Positions 44,878 through 53,396 of a DNA stretch of 64,000 bases are shown here, in pieces. The position numbers were made by a program, and so were the translations under genes. Numbering within the stretch: position 1 is the stretch's first letter; each line of letters opens with the position of its first letter. The DNA is taken from NCBI GenBank assembly GCA_026692905.1, contig JAPLNL010000029.1, forward strand, positions 61,034 to 125,033. Reading direction: 5' to 3'. This stretch comes from Planctomycetota bacterium. GTDB taxonomy: Bacteria > Planctomycetota > Planctomycetia > Pirellulales > Pirellulaceae. The notes under the pieces were generated by a model that did not search any database, was not told where the DNA came from, and saw nothing but the letters and a program-made list of their open reading frames with translations.

Positions 44878-45273
44878 TTAGTAACGATCGCGTCGGCCAC
44901 CGCCGCCGCCACCACCACCGCCGCCGCCACCGTAACCGCCGCCGCCGCCACGGCTGCCGCCGCCGCCACCACCGCCGTAGCCGCCGCCGCCGCCACGACT
45001 TCCACCACCACCGCCACCACCGCCGCCGCCTTCGCGAGGACGAGCTTCGTTGACAACGATTTGACGACCATCAAGTTCAGCGCCGTTCAATGCTCGGATA
45101 GCTTCGTCAGCACCCGATTCCATCTCGACGAACGCAAAACCCTTGGAACGACCCGTTTCACGGTCATTGACGACCTTAGCGGATGTAACCACCCCGTACT
45201 GAGCAAATGCTCGTTCGAGACTCTCGGACGTAGTGGCCCACGCAAGGCTACCCACAAAAATGTTCTTACCCAT
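44878..45273 (-). CDS. Glycine-rich RRM RNA-binding protein
   Basis: 131 residues. One RNA recognition motif occupies residues 2-80, with RNP2 IFVGSL and RNP1 KGFAFVEM intact. A tail of Gly runs broken by SRGG, YGG and a final RRDRY follows. Such single-RRM proteins are found in cyanobacteria and planctomycetes; in cyanobacteria they are often cold-induced. The ATG at 45273 is preferred over the TTG one codon upstream and has AAGGG seven bases before it. The Gly tail is encoded by near-repetitive GGC/GGT codons (about 44890-45036), so its length may vary by slippage. Confidence 0.94.
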   Translation of the reverse strand: MGKNIFVGSLAWATTSESLERAFAQYGVVTSAKVVNDRETGRSKGFAFVEMESGADEAIRALNGAELDGRQIVVNEARPREGGGGGGGGGGSRGGGGGYGGGGGGGSRGGGGGYGGGGGGGGGGGGRRDRY

Positions 45274-45276
45274 CAA

Positions 45277-45910
45277 ATAACCCTTGAACTTAACCTGTTT
45301 CCAAAATCACCGATCGCTACCACAACGGCAGCATTTTAAACAAATCGCGACTAGGTCTATCCGCGGAAACCTCTCGGACAGACCGTCCGATGCATGCGGC
45401 AGAACAACTCAATGGCGGACGAGACTGAAAAAGTTCGCGGCTGTCTTCGAGAAACCTGTTGCTTACATCTGTTGGATTCGGAGGGCTCTTTTCAGCTCCC
45501 TAATCCTCGACCAACGTTACAAACTTTAACCGCCTGACGCAAGAATAGCAACGTTAGTTGCAACGTCAAAAACCAGTAATAACCGTCAAAGCTGAGGAAA
45601 GTTGTTTTTTTTCCCGAACTTTTCTGTTCTGAGTTTCAGGCGAACTTGGGACATGTACCCTAGGTTCGGGACATTCGTGTTCGGGACTATGGTCCCAAAC
45701 TACGTCGGTTACTTCGCCATCCATGTCCGCTCTTTTAGGAACACGATAGATTGCCCGCCTTCGGGAACTTCATAATACGTTACGCCCAGATCACCCAAGC
45801 GTCGCACAATTCACGCCTTGATAACCTTTTCTTAACGCTTCCAACACAGCCGACGGATACGATTTACCAATAGCTAGCAAACCATAACGCGTTCATTAAG
45901 GAGAAGAAAC
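45277..45910. other. Long intergenic region between divergent genes
   Basis: 634 bases with no supported gene; the frame at 45284-45529 is not protein-like. It must hold the promoter and leader of the RRM gene (minus strand) and the promoter of the HD-like gene (plus strand). Notable content is a T-run at about 45604-45611 and three nearby GGGACAT/TTCGGGAC-type motifs at 45650-45690. A long leader would suit a cold-regulated RRM gene, but that is inference. Confidence 0.4.
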
Positions 45911-46498
45911 ATGATTGCGATCCGGGATAGAGGCTTTGATCAAGTAGGTACGTATCCATCCTCCGTGGGCGAAATATTTGAGTTGTTTCTTGCGGGTGAC
46001 AAACATTGGGACTTGTCCGTTTCAAACATCTTCTTTCAAGCGAGACAATTGGCCGCGAGCGCCGTTTCGGAGAACTCGGAAACATCTTTAGTTGTTGCTG
46101 CATTGCTTTTTCGACCATGCCAAATGCTCGCAAGCGGTTCCTTCCAATCTGGGGATTGGACAAGCGACTCTCTACTCGAAACAGGCACCTACGATTGGTT
46201 GGTCAAGAATTTCGGTAACGAAACCGCAGAGACGATTCGATTGCAACCTATTGCAAAGAGGTTTCTTGCAACGATTGTCCCAGAGTACTTTAGCCATCTG
46301 AATACTTCGGAACAAAAGAACGTTCTCTCCAATGGTGGCTTCATGACCGCGTCAGAGAGACTGACGTTTGGAAATCTCCGTTGCCACTGCCATGCGATGA
46401 AGATCGCGAGCTGGATCGATCGTGGAGTAGGCAGGTACCTTGAGATCCCCGAGATGGATTTTTTTATGCCGTTTGTGGAACGCTCGCTTCTGTCGTAA
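45911..46498 (+). CDS. Degenerate HD-domain protein (PhnZ-like fold, metal ligands lost)
   Basis: 195 residues, with a strong Shine-Dalgarno sequence AAGGAG seven bases before the ATG. The sequence follows the PhnZ-like HD phosphohydrolase/oxygenase family along its length: LVVAALL, then WLVKNFGNETAETIRL, then AKRFLATIVPEYFSHL, then NVLSNGGFMTASE. However, the metal ligands are replaced. The HD pair after LVVAALL is F67-R68. The HE site region reads SLLET. The His of RLHVxAKRY is Q112. The later WDD is WIDR. The fold is therefore probably retained as a non-catalytic binding protein. It stands alone upstream of a DUF1559 gene. Other assignments are unlikely given the colinear match, but no alignment was run. 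Confidence 0.68.
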   Translation: MIAIRDRGFDQVGTYPSSVGEIFELFLAGDKHWDLSVSNIFFQARQLAASAVSENSETSLVVAALLFRPCQMLASGSFQSGDWTSDSLLETGTYDWLVKNFGNETAETIRLQPIAKRFLATIVPEYFSHLNTSEQKNVLSNGGFMTASERLTFGNLRCHCHAMKIASWIDRGVGRYLEIPEMDFFMPFVERSLLS

Positions 46499-46730
46499 TG
46501 GGTGTTTCATTGAATCACTAAGTTGCGCGACGCCTTGCCATCTTAATGTAAGGCTAACTTATTCTTCATCAGGCCCTCAAGAACGACGGTTATCTTTTTG
46601 AATGGTTGTCCGACACCGATAGGATCGGGACTTAGTTGATCGAATGAGCTTCAAGAGTGTGCCAATACCTAGTCCCAATCCTGACATTGTTTGACAATTG
46701 TTTTCATCTGCGTAAAGAGAGTTGACTGAC

Positions 46731-47915
46731 ATGGCTGCTATGAAATGGAACCGACGAGGATTCACCTTGGTTGAGCTATTGGTCGTGATCGCGATCATTG
46801 GCATTTTGGTAGGGTTACTGTTACCCGCCGTACAAGCTGCTCGAGAGGCCGCGCGACGAATGCAGTGCTCGAACAACCTTAAGCAGCTTGGGTTGGCTTG
46901 CCTGAACCTAGAGAGCGCGACGAAGAGCTTTCCGCCAGGCTACACTAGTTTTTCAGAGACTTTGACGACAGCCCCGAATAACGTCAACGCAGGAAGCTCC
47001 ACTGCGAACTTCCCTGCATTTGTTATTACTGGTTCTCAAGGAGGTGGGATGATCCCTGGCGGTTCCGCATTTGGTCCAAGCTGGGTCATGCACGTTAATG
47101 CCTACATCGAAGAAGCAACGCTTGACAGTCGCATCCAATTGGGCATGTCGGCCAACGACATTGATGAAGCTTGTCCGTGGGACAACCTCGATGGAACGCC
47201 ACTCCGACGTCCAGAAATCGACACGCAAACGTTTGCGAGGAAATTCATGAGCTGCCCTAGTTCTCCTGAAACGGATGTACATTACAACGACTTGTCATTG
47301 GAGAATCTTCACAAGTCGAACTACGCGGCGTGCTTCGGAGGTCAATACATGCGAGACGCTACACAACGAGGCGACTCAGCCAAACGAGGTATGTTTGGTG
47401 CTGTCGAGGGGATCATCAAGTACCCGTATGGCAATCGATTTGGAGTTGGCAAAGGTATTCGGTTTGGCGCCATAATCGATGGCAGCTCGAATACTGTTGC
47501 GATCAGCGAAGTCCTGAACAACGCCAAAGCCGATGGTAGGACCAGTTCGACAGCCCCTGCTGGAATGAATCGCGACGTGCGAGGCACCCTTCTTTGTCCG
47601 ATGATGGGTGGCAACAGCTTCAGCGGTTTCTTTCCGCCCAACTCGCGTGGTACGGACGTGACCAACGGTTGCCCTCTCGCTACCGATCCAGCGGCCTATC
47701 CAAGCAATCACCCGATGTTTTGCACACAGGATCGAAACGTCAGTCCAGCCACAGGCGGACAATGGAACGCGGCAGCCAGAAGCTTGCACACCGGTGGCGT
47801 AAACACTGCCTTTGGTGATGGTTCCGTTCGCTTCTTCAGCAGCAGCACTGACAGAGCGACCTGGTCGTCGTTATGCACCATCGCCGGTGGCGAAGTTGCT
47901 AACGCGGACAACTAA
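46731..47915 (+). CDS. DUF1559 protein with prepilin-type N-terminus
   Basis: 394 residues. The N-terminal [19 protein letters not shown] is a type IV prepilin leader with the G/F cleavage site and a hydrophobic assembly helix. The following [20 protein letters not shown] and the C-terminal [18 protein letters not shown] define the planctomycete DUF1559 family, usually 300-400 residues. The protein is probably a surface pseudopilin processed by an A24 peptidase such as the one at 40107. Planctomycetes carry many copies of this family. The ATG at 46731 is chosen; a TTG at 46722 is in frame. A small lipoprotein gene follows 255 bases later, a common companion. Confidence 0.93.
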   Translation: MAAMKWNRRGFTLVELLVVIAIIGILVGLLLPAVQAAREAARRMQCSNNLKQLGLACLNLESATKSFPPGYTSFSETLTTAPNNVNAGSSTANFPAFVITGSQGGGMIPGGSAFGPSWVMHVNAYIEEATLDSRIQLGMSANDIDEACPWDNLDGTPLRRPEIDTQTFARKFMSCPSSPETDVHYNDLSLENLHKSNYAACFGGQYMRDATQRGDSAKRGMFGAVEGIIKYPYGNRFGVGKGIRFGAIIDGSSNTVAISEVLNNAKADGRTSSTAPAGMNRDVRGTLLCPMMGGNSFSGFFPPNSRGTDVTNGCPLATDPAAYPSNHPMFCTQDRNVSPATGGQWNAAARSLHTGGVNTAFGDGSVRFFSSSTDRATWSSLCTIAGGEVANADN

Positions 47916-47958
47916 ATGCGTTTGCAAGGGCCATTTTGGGAACGCTGCGAAGCATTTT

Positions 47959-48027
47959 GTAGCGAAACTCGTCAAGAGTTTCGGTGGTTTAGGCGATGCA
48001 GCCGAAAGTCTTGACGACTTTCGCTAC
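47959..48027. repeat. Double-hairpin dispersed repeat, copy 1
   Basis: The left module contains CGAAACTC-GTCAA-GAGTTTCG and the right module CGAAAGTC-TTGAC-GACTTTCG. Each is a hairpin by itself, the two modules are also inverted copies of each other, and the outer ends pair as GTAGCG/CGCTAC. A second copy is at 52306-52375. Confidence 0.88.
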
Positions 48028-48170
48028 GCAGAAGCCTGTTTTTAGCAGCGCAATAGTGCTTCCTAGCGTTGTCCTTTTAGGGGAAGAGGTGAGGGGTGGA
48101 TCAGGCCCTTGGCTCTGAATAGCAAATTGTTATCGATACGGCCGCGTCGAAGACCTTACCGAAGTTGCGA

Positions 48171-48551
48171 ATGATAATGTCTCCCAAAAGTAAGTTGCTT
48201 GTTGTGATCGTCGCGATATTCGCATGCGGTTGCAGTTCAAAGAATACGGGCATTGTTGATATGGGGGGCGAGGAAGGTTCCAAAATCGCATTGCTGGTTG
48301 AAGACTTGAACGAGGTCAAACATAATGCAAAGAAATTGGCTGACTCCTTTACTGAGAAACCAAGCCAGGCAGATGCCAAAAAACTCAATAGCATGACCTT
48401 TTACATCAAAGGCAAACCCGCAGTGAACGGCTCCATCGCGACTTGCAGCGTCCTGGTCGAAAAGCAAGACGGAACACCGATGGGAGACGTTGAGTGGAGC
48501 TTCGAAAAACAAGCGGATGTATGGAAGATAAAATCAGCGCCGCTGCCTTAG
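48171..48551 (+). CDS. Small lipoprotein
   Basis: 126 residues. The N-terminus KLLVVIVAIFACGCSS is a lipoprotein signal with the lipid-attached Cys in the ACGC box. The mature part of ~105 residues has a short helix (LVEDLNEVKHNAKKLADSF) and a beta-rich end (WSFEKQADVWKIKSAPLP). Small lipoproteins like this regularly follow DUF1559 genes in planctomycetes. Two ATGs (48171 and 48177) precede the signal; the first is used here. Its end overlaps the next gene by 31 bases. Function unknown. Confidence 0.8.
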   Translation: MIMSPKSKLLVVIVAIFACGCSSKNTGIVDMGGEEGSKIALLVEDLNEVKHNAKKLADSFTEKPSQADAKKLNSMTFYIKGKPAVNGSIATCSVLVEKQDGTPMGDVEWSFEKQADVWKIKSAPLP

Positions 48552-49528
48552 CCGTGAAGCCCAGTCAATATTGGATGGTGTCGGCTCCGTTCGATCTGCT
48601 CTTCGTCGCGAATGTCTGTTGGCCATTGCTTCTGCTTCCAGGCTTCTCCTCCGAAACCTCGACCGTTGTCGATTTTTGGCAGGTGTATTATTTGACGTTG
48701 CCTCATCGTTGGTTGACGCTCTTTTTGGTATTCGTGGACAAAGACCGGCGAGCTGTCCGATCTTGGTTGCTCATTTCGATGGCCTTGGTTTCCGCTGCGG
48801 TCGTTGCTGGAGCCTATTGGGGCAGTGGTGCATTTCTGTGCCTGGGGCTCGTAGATTACGTCTGGAACGGTTGGCATTTTGCAAGCCAGCATTCTGGTGT
48901 TCTTCGAATCTACTCCAAAAAAGTGGATGGCGGTTTCGAATGGTTGGAGCGTTGGGGGCTAAGAGGATTCGTTTTTTACGTCATTGTGCGAACCTCAAGT
49001 TCTATCCTATGGAAACTAGAGAACGATTCGACCGCGATAGCGATCGCATCGGCTTTCGACTGGATCGTTTTGACGATTCCTGTTGCGATCCTGGTTACGA
49101 ACCTGCGAGGCTGGCATCGTCAACGCTTGCCGAAGCTCATTTACATGACCAGTGTGTTGAGCCTTTACACTGGTTACTTGTTGGCGAGCCATTTTCATTG
49201 GTCGCGATTCATCTTGTGCATCGCGACTGCAGCAGCCCTGTTCCATGCCATCGAATACATTGCGATTGTTACTCACTACGCCAATCGCCGCCAACGTGTT
49301 GGTTCGCAAGGATGGATGCGAGCGATTGCTGGACAATGGATGCTGGTCTTAACAGTATTCGTATTGTGCTTTGGGACGTTGGGAGTTTGGGCTGGCTCGC
49401 CGGCTTCGCGATATGAGACGATTTGGCAAGGTTTCAATTTATGGGCCGCGTTTACCCACTACGCATTGGACGGAGTGATTTGGAAACTTCGTCGTCCAGA
49501 AACGGCGATGGCACTTGGCGCAGCTTAA
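48521..49528 (+). CDS. Polytopic membrane protein with conserved His motifs
   Basis: 335 residues with seven to nine transmembrane helices. Three histidine-bearing segments lie near membrane ends: NGWHFASQHSGVLRIY (~115-130), FHAIEYIAIVTHYANRR (~245-262) and FTHYALDGVIWKLRR (~311-325). Their spacing is reminiscent of metal-binding membrane oxidoreductases, but they match no standard desaturase box, so no enzyme is claimed. The ATG at 48521 is preferred to an in-frame ATG at 48494. It overlaps the lipoprotein gene upstream and the TPR gene downstream, so the three are probably co-transcribed. Confidence 0.75.
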   Translation: MEDKISAAALAVKPSQYWMVSAPFDLLFVANVCWPLLLLPGFSSETSTVVDFWQVYYLTLPHRWLTLFLVFVDKDRRAVRSWLLISMALVSAAVVAGAYWGSGAFLCLGLVDYVWNGWHFASQHSGVLRIYSKKVDGGFEWLERWGLRGFVFYVIVRTSSSILWKLENDSTAIAIASAFDWIVLTIPVAILVTNLRGWHRQRLPKLIYMTSVLSLYTGYLLASHFHWSRFILCIATAAALFHAIEYIAIVTHYANRRQRVGSQGWMRAIAGQWMLVLTVFVLCFGTLGVWAGSPASRYETIWQGFNLWAAFTHYALDGVIWKLRRPETAMALGAA

Positions 49529-50693
49529 ATGGAAAAGCCGAAACGTTGTTGTGGTCATTTACGCAGTCTCGCTCTTGATTTGTGTTAGTAGTTTCGTATT
49601 GCGAATGTCTTCTGAGTTAGTGGACGTACTTCCTGTTTTCGCAAGTTACCGATTGTTTGCAACTCATTTGTTCGCATGTATACCAATCGCGATCATTCTT
49701 TCTAGCCAGTGTAAAACGATTGTTCTCAATCGTTTCTGGCATAAACTGCATCGCTATGCAATTCTTTTTCCAGTGTTCGTTACCTTGGCTTTTCCCGATG
49801 TCCTTAAGTCGCTGGCATGGACTTTACAGCAATTGGATGCAGGATTTCCATTGCGAACGGTGATTCGTTGTTCCATATCGATTCTCATTGTGTTTAGTTG
49901 GTTTGCCGCTTTTCCGATTTTCGTAAATTGGCAAGCGAGACGAGCTTGGTTGTGGACGATGTTGCTTTGTACTGTGTTTCCTGCTATTTTCGGTTGGAAG
50001 CAAGCTGAGTTGTGCCGCGATGAGTTTGGCTCTGGTATCGCTGGCATGCGGGTTTCGCAAGCTTCGCATGCTCTTAATCGATTGGTCGAAATCTCGGGGG
50101 CGGAAATGCATCAAGGTATTTCTCTGTTAGACTGGAGAAGTAAACTGACGCAAGAAATCGCTTTCATTCGAAAGAGGCTTACAAATCCATTCCCAAAGAA
50201 CCCGAGTACGAACGACTATTTGGAAAGGGCGACACAGTTGTTGTCACTATCACGCTATGCAGAGGCTGAACAACTTTTGTTGGATGCTAGCTCATCGGCT
50301 CCACAAGTTTTGCTCCTTCTCGCAATCTCTGCTAGAGAACAGAAGGAATATCAGAAATTGGAGATGCGATGTCGCGCACTATTGGACCTTTCCTCGACAA
50401 GCCAAACGTCGGCAAGTCGGGTAGACGATTCGCTCGTATTCCAGTTATTGGGAGAATCGTTCATCGGGCAGCGGAAGATTAAAGCGGCCATTGCCACATA
50501 TGAAATGGCCATCCAACGAGACGAACCCGACCGAGCCGAATTGGAAATGCGTTTGGGTAGTCTACTTGCCGAAGCAGGCGACGCTTCAGGCGCAGCCGAA
50601 CACTTCGAGCAAGCGGCTCGCATTGATCGCAACTTGACACAACAGGCGAACAAGCGAATACGGGGCCTGCAAAGCAATAGCTGTAAGTTTTGA
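49515..50693 (+). CDS. Membrane protein with C-terminal TPR repeats
   Basis: 392 residues. The first ~175 residues contain about five transmembrane helices. The remainder is soluble and includes TPR-like repeats (SRYAEAEQLLLDASSSAPQV; GQRKIKAAIATYEMAIQRD; GDASGAAEHFEQAARID). The start is a TTG at 49515 overlapping the previous gene by 14 bases; a GTG near 49551 is possible. It probably works with the His-motif membrane protein upstream, but no pathway can be named. Confidence 0.75.
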   Translation: MAQLKWKSRNVVVVIYAVSLLICVSSFVLRMSSELVDVLPVFASYRLFATHLFACIPIAIILSSQCKTIVLNRFWHKLHRYAILFPVFVTLAFPDVLKSLAWTLQQLDAGFPLRTVIRCSISILIVFSWFAAFPIFVNWQARRAWLWTMLLCTVFPAIFGWKQAELCRDEFGSGIAGMRVSQASHALNRLVEISGAEMHQGISLLDWRSKLTQEIAFIRKRLTNPFPKNPSTNDYLERATQLLSLSRYAEAEQLLLDASSSAPQVLLLLAISAREQKEYQKLEMRCRALLDLSSTSQTSASRVDDSLVFQLLGESFIGQRKIKAAIATYEMAIQRDEPDRAELEMRLGSLLAEAGDASGAAEHFEQAARIDRNLTQQANKRIRGLQSNSCKF

Positions 50694-50809
50694 ATAGACT
50701 ACCGACCAACTACATGAAATTCATATGCCGCTAACAATAGCTTAACATTTGCGACCTATCATTCGTCGCTTCAGTTGACTTCAATGGCCTACATTTTCAA
50801 GGTGATACG

Positions 50810-52246
50810 ATGTTTTCAAAAAAACCGCTGCGAATCATTGTTGCCGGCTACTACCTATGCATCAGTTCTGTCAACTTGCTGTGTGCGCACGATGATGACA
50901 AGACGCACACGCATGTTCGTGCAGTAAAACCAGCAGAAATGTATCAGCCTTCGCCAATTCCAGACCGAATCATTCTGACTTGGGCTGGCGATCCAAAGAC
51001 CACCCAAGCGGTAACCTGGCGAACTTCGGTTGAGGTTGCTGATGCGTATGCCGAGTTAGCAATCGCAGGAGGCGGGCCAGATTTCGCCGTGCTTTCCGAG
51101 ACATATCGTGCCAAGTCAACCGCACTAAAGACGGATCTCAACACCGCGCATTTTCATAGCGTCGAGTTCAAGGGGCTCAAGCCTGGAACGAAGTACGCTT
51201 ATCGAGTCGGTGACAAGACCAATTGGAGTGAGTGGTTCCATTTTTCGACCGAAAAAGACTCGCCGGAACCATTCTCGTTTATCTACTTTGGCGACGCCCA
51301 AAACGATCTTCGTTCGATGTGGTCGCGAGTCATTCGCGAAGCCCATTCGGATGCTCCGAAGGCCAAATTCATTATTCATGCTGGCGACTTGGTCAACACG
51401 GCTCAGTCCGATGGCGAGTGGGGTGAGTGGTTTGGGGCTGGCTCATGGCTCAACGCAATGATTCCAAGCGTGCCAAGTGTCGGCAATCACGAAATGCAGA
51501 AAGGAGACGACGGCAAGAGTCGATTGTCCCACCATTGGCGACCGCAGTTCACATTGCCACAACAGAATTGCCCAGAGGGTCTCGAGGAAACTTGCTACAC
51601 GCTCGAATATCAAGACACACTCATCGTCTCGATGAACAGCAACGAAAAGCTCGAGCAACAAGTGGAGTGGTTAGATAATGTCCTCGGCAAGAACAAACAA
51701 AAATGGGTCATCTGCAATTTTCACCACCCAATCTTTTCGACCGCTAAGGACCGCGACAACGCAAAACTTCGCAGTCTCTGGAAGCCTGTTCTGGACAAGT
51801 ATCGAGTTGACCTTGTTTTGCAAGGCCACGACCATACTTATGGACGGACTGGTCTTGATACGCCGGTTGCAATCCCCGAAACCGTAGGCAACGTCCCAAC
51901 GGGAGTGAACAAAGTCGATATGTTTACAGGCACGGTCTACGTTGTCTCGGTGAGCGGGCCCAAGATGTACAATCTTTCGCCAAGTACGCTCATGCAACGC
52001 GTAGCGGAAGATACGCAACTCTATCAAGTGATTCGAGTTGACGGCGACAAGCTGTTTTACGAATCCCGAACAGCCATCGGTGATTTGTACGACGGTTTCG
52101 TGTTAGAAAAGCAGCCGGGCAAACCCAATCGCATGACCGAAGTTGCTCCGGATGTTCCGGAACGACGACGGCAATCCAAAGAGCCCAAGGCTGCGGTCAA
52201 TGCTGTTCCTGCAAACGCGGCAACGCCAGCAGCGGTTGCAAAGTAA
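50810..52246 (+). CDS. Secreted purple-acid-phosphatase-like metallophosphoesterase
   Basis: 478 residues with a signal peptide (RIIVAGYYLCISSVNLLCA). A fibronectin-III-like N-domain (PDRIILTWAGDPKTTQAVTWRT, ~50-145) precedes the calcineurin-like phosphoesterase core. The metal-site motifs are FGDAQND, IHAGDLVN, VGNHEM, NFHHPIF and QGHDHTYGRTG, as in purple acid phosphatases. The usual GDxG first motif is GDAQ and the iron-ligand Tyr position is altered, so metal content may differ. It should hydrolyse phosphate esters outside the cytoplasm. It has a good ribosome-binding site (AAGGTG) and a low-complexity Ala/Pro tail. It stands just before the surface cluster. Confidence 0.92.
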   Translation: MFSKKPLRIIVAGYYLCISSVNLLCAHDDDKTHTHVRAVKPAEMYQPSPIPDRIILTWAGDPKTTQAVTWRTSVEVADAYAELAIAGGGPDFAVLSETYRAKSTALKTDLNTAHFHSVEFKGLKPGTKYAYRVGDKTNWSEWFHFSTEKDSPEPFSFIYFGDAQNDLRSMWSRVIREAHSDAPKAKFIIHAGDLVNTAQSDGEWGEWFGAGSWLNAMIPSVPSVGNHEMQKGDDGKSRLSHHWRPQFTLPQQNCPEGLEETCYTLEYQDTLIVSMNSNEKLEQQVEWLDNVLGKNKQKWVICNFHHPIFSTAKDRDNAKLRSLWKPVLDKYRVDLVLQGHDHTYGRTGLDTPVAIPETVGNVPTGVNKVDMFTGTVYVVSVSGPKMYNLSPSTLMQRVAEDTQLYQVIRVDGDKLFYESRTAIGDLYDGFVLEKQPGKPNRMTEVAPDVPERRRQSKEPKAAVNAVPANAATPAAVAK

Positions 52247-52305
52247 GCGTTGGGTCACATTGTTTTCCCCCGCGCCTCGAAAAGGCGACCAAAGTGAAGC
52301 ACTTC

Positions 52306-52375
52306 GTAGCGAAACTCGTCAAGAGTTTCGGTAGTTTCGGCGGGTGCAGACGAAAGTAGCGACGACTTTCGCTAC
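52306..52375. repeat. Double-hairpin dispersed repeat, copy 2
   Basis: It begins GTAGCGAAACTCGTCAAGAG and ends CGACTTTCGCTAC, with the same two-module layout as 47959-48027 but a different centre. The conserved ends and divergent middle match a mobile or REP-like element rather than a gene-specific regulator. Confidence 0.88.
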
Positions 52376-52527
52376 ATGATGCCTCACCCCAGAAGCATTC
52401 ATCGTTTATTCACCTTCGCTTCGCGAAACATTAAGACTTGTGCTGCATCATTCGCAGACCAATGAATGTGCTTTTTCACATGATCGCGACGAACCAAGCA
52501 CATCCGCATTTGTTTTTCGTATTAATT

Positions 52528-52597
52528 AGCCGATGGGTGCTAGCCCCGGTTCTCGACGAATGTCGAGTGGAAAACCGGGGCTATCGCCCAACGGCCA
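52528..52597. repeat. Long palindrome upstream of the DNRLRE gene
   Basis: The core arms TAGCCCCGGTT (52541-52551) and AACCGGGGCTA (52573-52583) are perfect. Pairing extends imperfectly outward (GCCGATGGG with CCCAACGGC) and inward (CTCGAC with GTCGAG). The resulting cruciform-capable element is about 70 bases long. It lies in a 373-base gene-free stretch (52247-52619) that also holds the double-hairpin repeat. Confidence 0.8.
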
Positions 52598-52619
52598 AAA
52601 GGGTTTCGCTTGAAGACGC

Positions 52620-53396
52620 ATGCCGAAGTGCTTATCTATGCTGATTTCAGAAAAAATTCACACTCAATGCCTGCTGATCTCCGCATGCTTCTTTGTTTCG
52701 GTTAGCCCTTTTACTTTCGGTATCGATCCGGTTAAACCTAGGGCATCCAGTTCAACGACCAAGGTGACCTTTCAAGAAGGCGTAGAAGGCTATTCAGGAA
52801 CAGTCGACACTGAGATATGGGCACTTGCTCCGACCACCTTCCTCGAGAGCAATCCAAACGCCTCGTCCGATGCAGATAACGATGGCGGCGAAAGCCAAGT
52901 TCTCATTCGCTTCGATGGAATTCTCGGCGATAGTCCTAAACAAATTCCGAAGGGTTCAAGGATCGTCTCTGCTCGAATGTTGGTCAGCGCGTTTGATCAA
53001 GGATCAACCGTGAATCTCCACCGAATGCTGATTCCCTTTTCTCGTTCCGCAACTTGGAATTCCGTGATCGATGGCGTGTCTGCGGATGGCCGCGAAGCCT
53101 CGCGGCACAAAGATAGTTTTACCTTCGGCAAGATTGCCGCCAACTCCTCGACCGTAATCTTCGACGTGACCGATACCGTACAAGCGTGGGCGAGCGGCCA
53201 AGCAAACCATGGCTGGGTGTTTATCAACACTGGAGGTAACGGCTGGGATTTCTATGCATCTGAGTTCGATGACATCAAGCAACGCCCGCAATTGATCGTT
53301 GAGTTCGAAACTGTTCCCAGCGCGAAAGCGCTAACCCAAACAAAATCAAAAGGAGACAAGGATGAGCCTGTTTCGAAACTCGCAGTGGAAAAGTGA
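52620..53396 (+). CDS. Secreted DNRLRE-domain protein
   Basis: 258 residues. A signal peptide is present (CLLISACFFVSVSPFTFG). The single beta-rich domain has DNRLRE-type hallmarks: TTFLESNPNASSDADNDGGESQVLIRFDGI near the N-terminus, IVSARMLVSAFDQGSTVNLHRM, WNSVIDG, FDVTDTVQAWASGQANHGWVF and the final RPQLIVEF. Such domains are extracellular structural or adhesive modules. The in-frame ATG at 52638 is an equally plausible start. It overlaps the DUF1501 gene by 35 bases in another frame and opens the surface cluster. Confidence 0.85.
   Translation: MPKCLSMLISEKIHTQCLLISACFFVSVSPFTFGIDPVKPRASSSTTKVTFQEGVEGYSGTVDTEIWALAPTTFLESNPNASSDADNDGGESQVLIRFDGILGDSPKQIPKGSRIVSARMLVSAFDQGSTVNLHRMLIPFSRSATWNSVIDGVSADGREASRHKDSFTFGKIAANSSTVIFDVTDTVQAWASGQANHGWVFINTGGNGWDFYASEFDDIKQRPQLIVEFETVPSAKALTQTKSKGDKDEPVSKLAVEK

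Noticed and set aside
44847-45074. Ala/Val-rich minus-strand frame
   Set aside because: Frame-shifted reading of the glycine-codon repeats of the RRM gene.
46691-46720. Promoter-like TTGACA upstream of the DUF1559 gene
   Set aside because: The only -10 candidate at proper spacing (TAAAGA) is poor and would put the start inside the ribosome-binding region.
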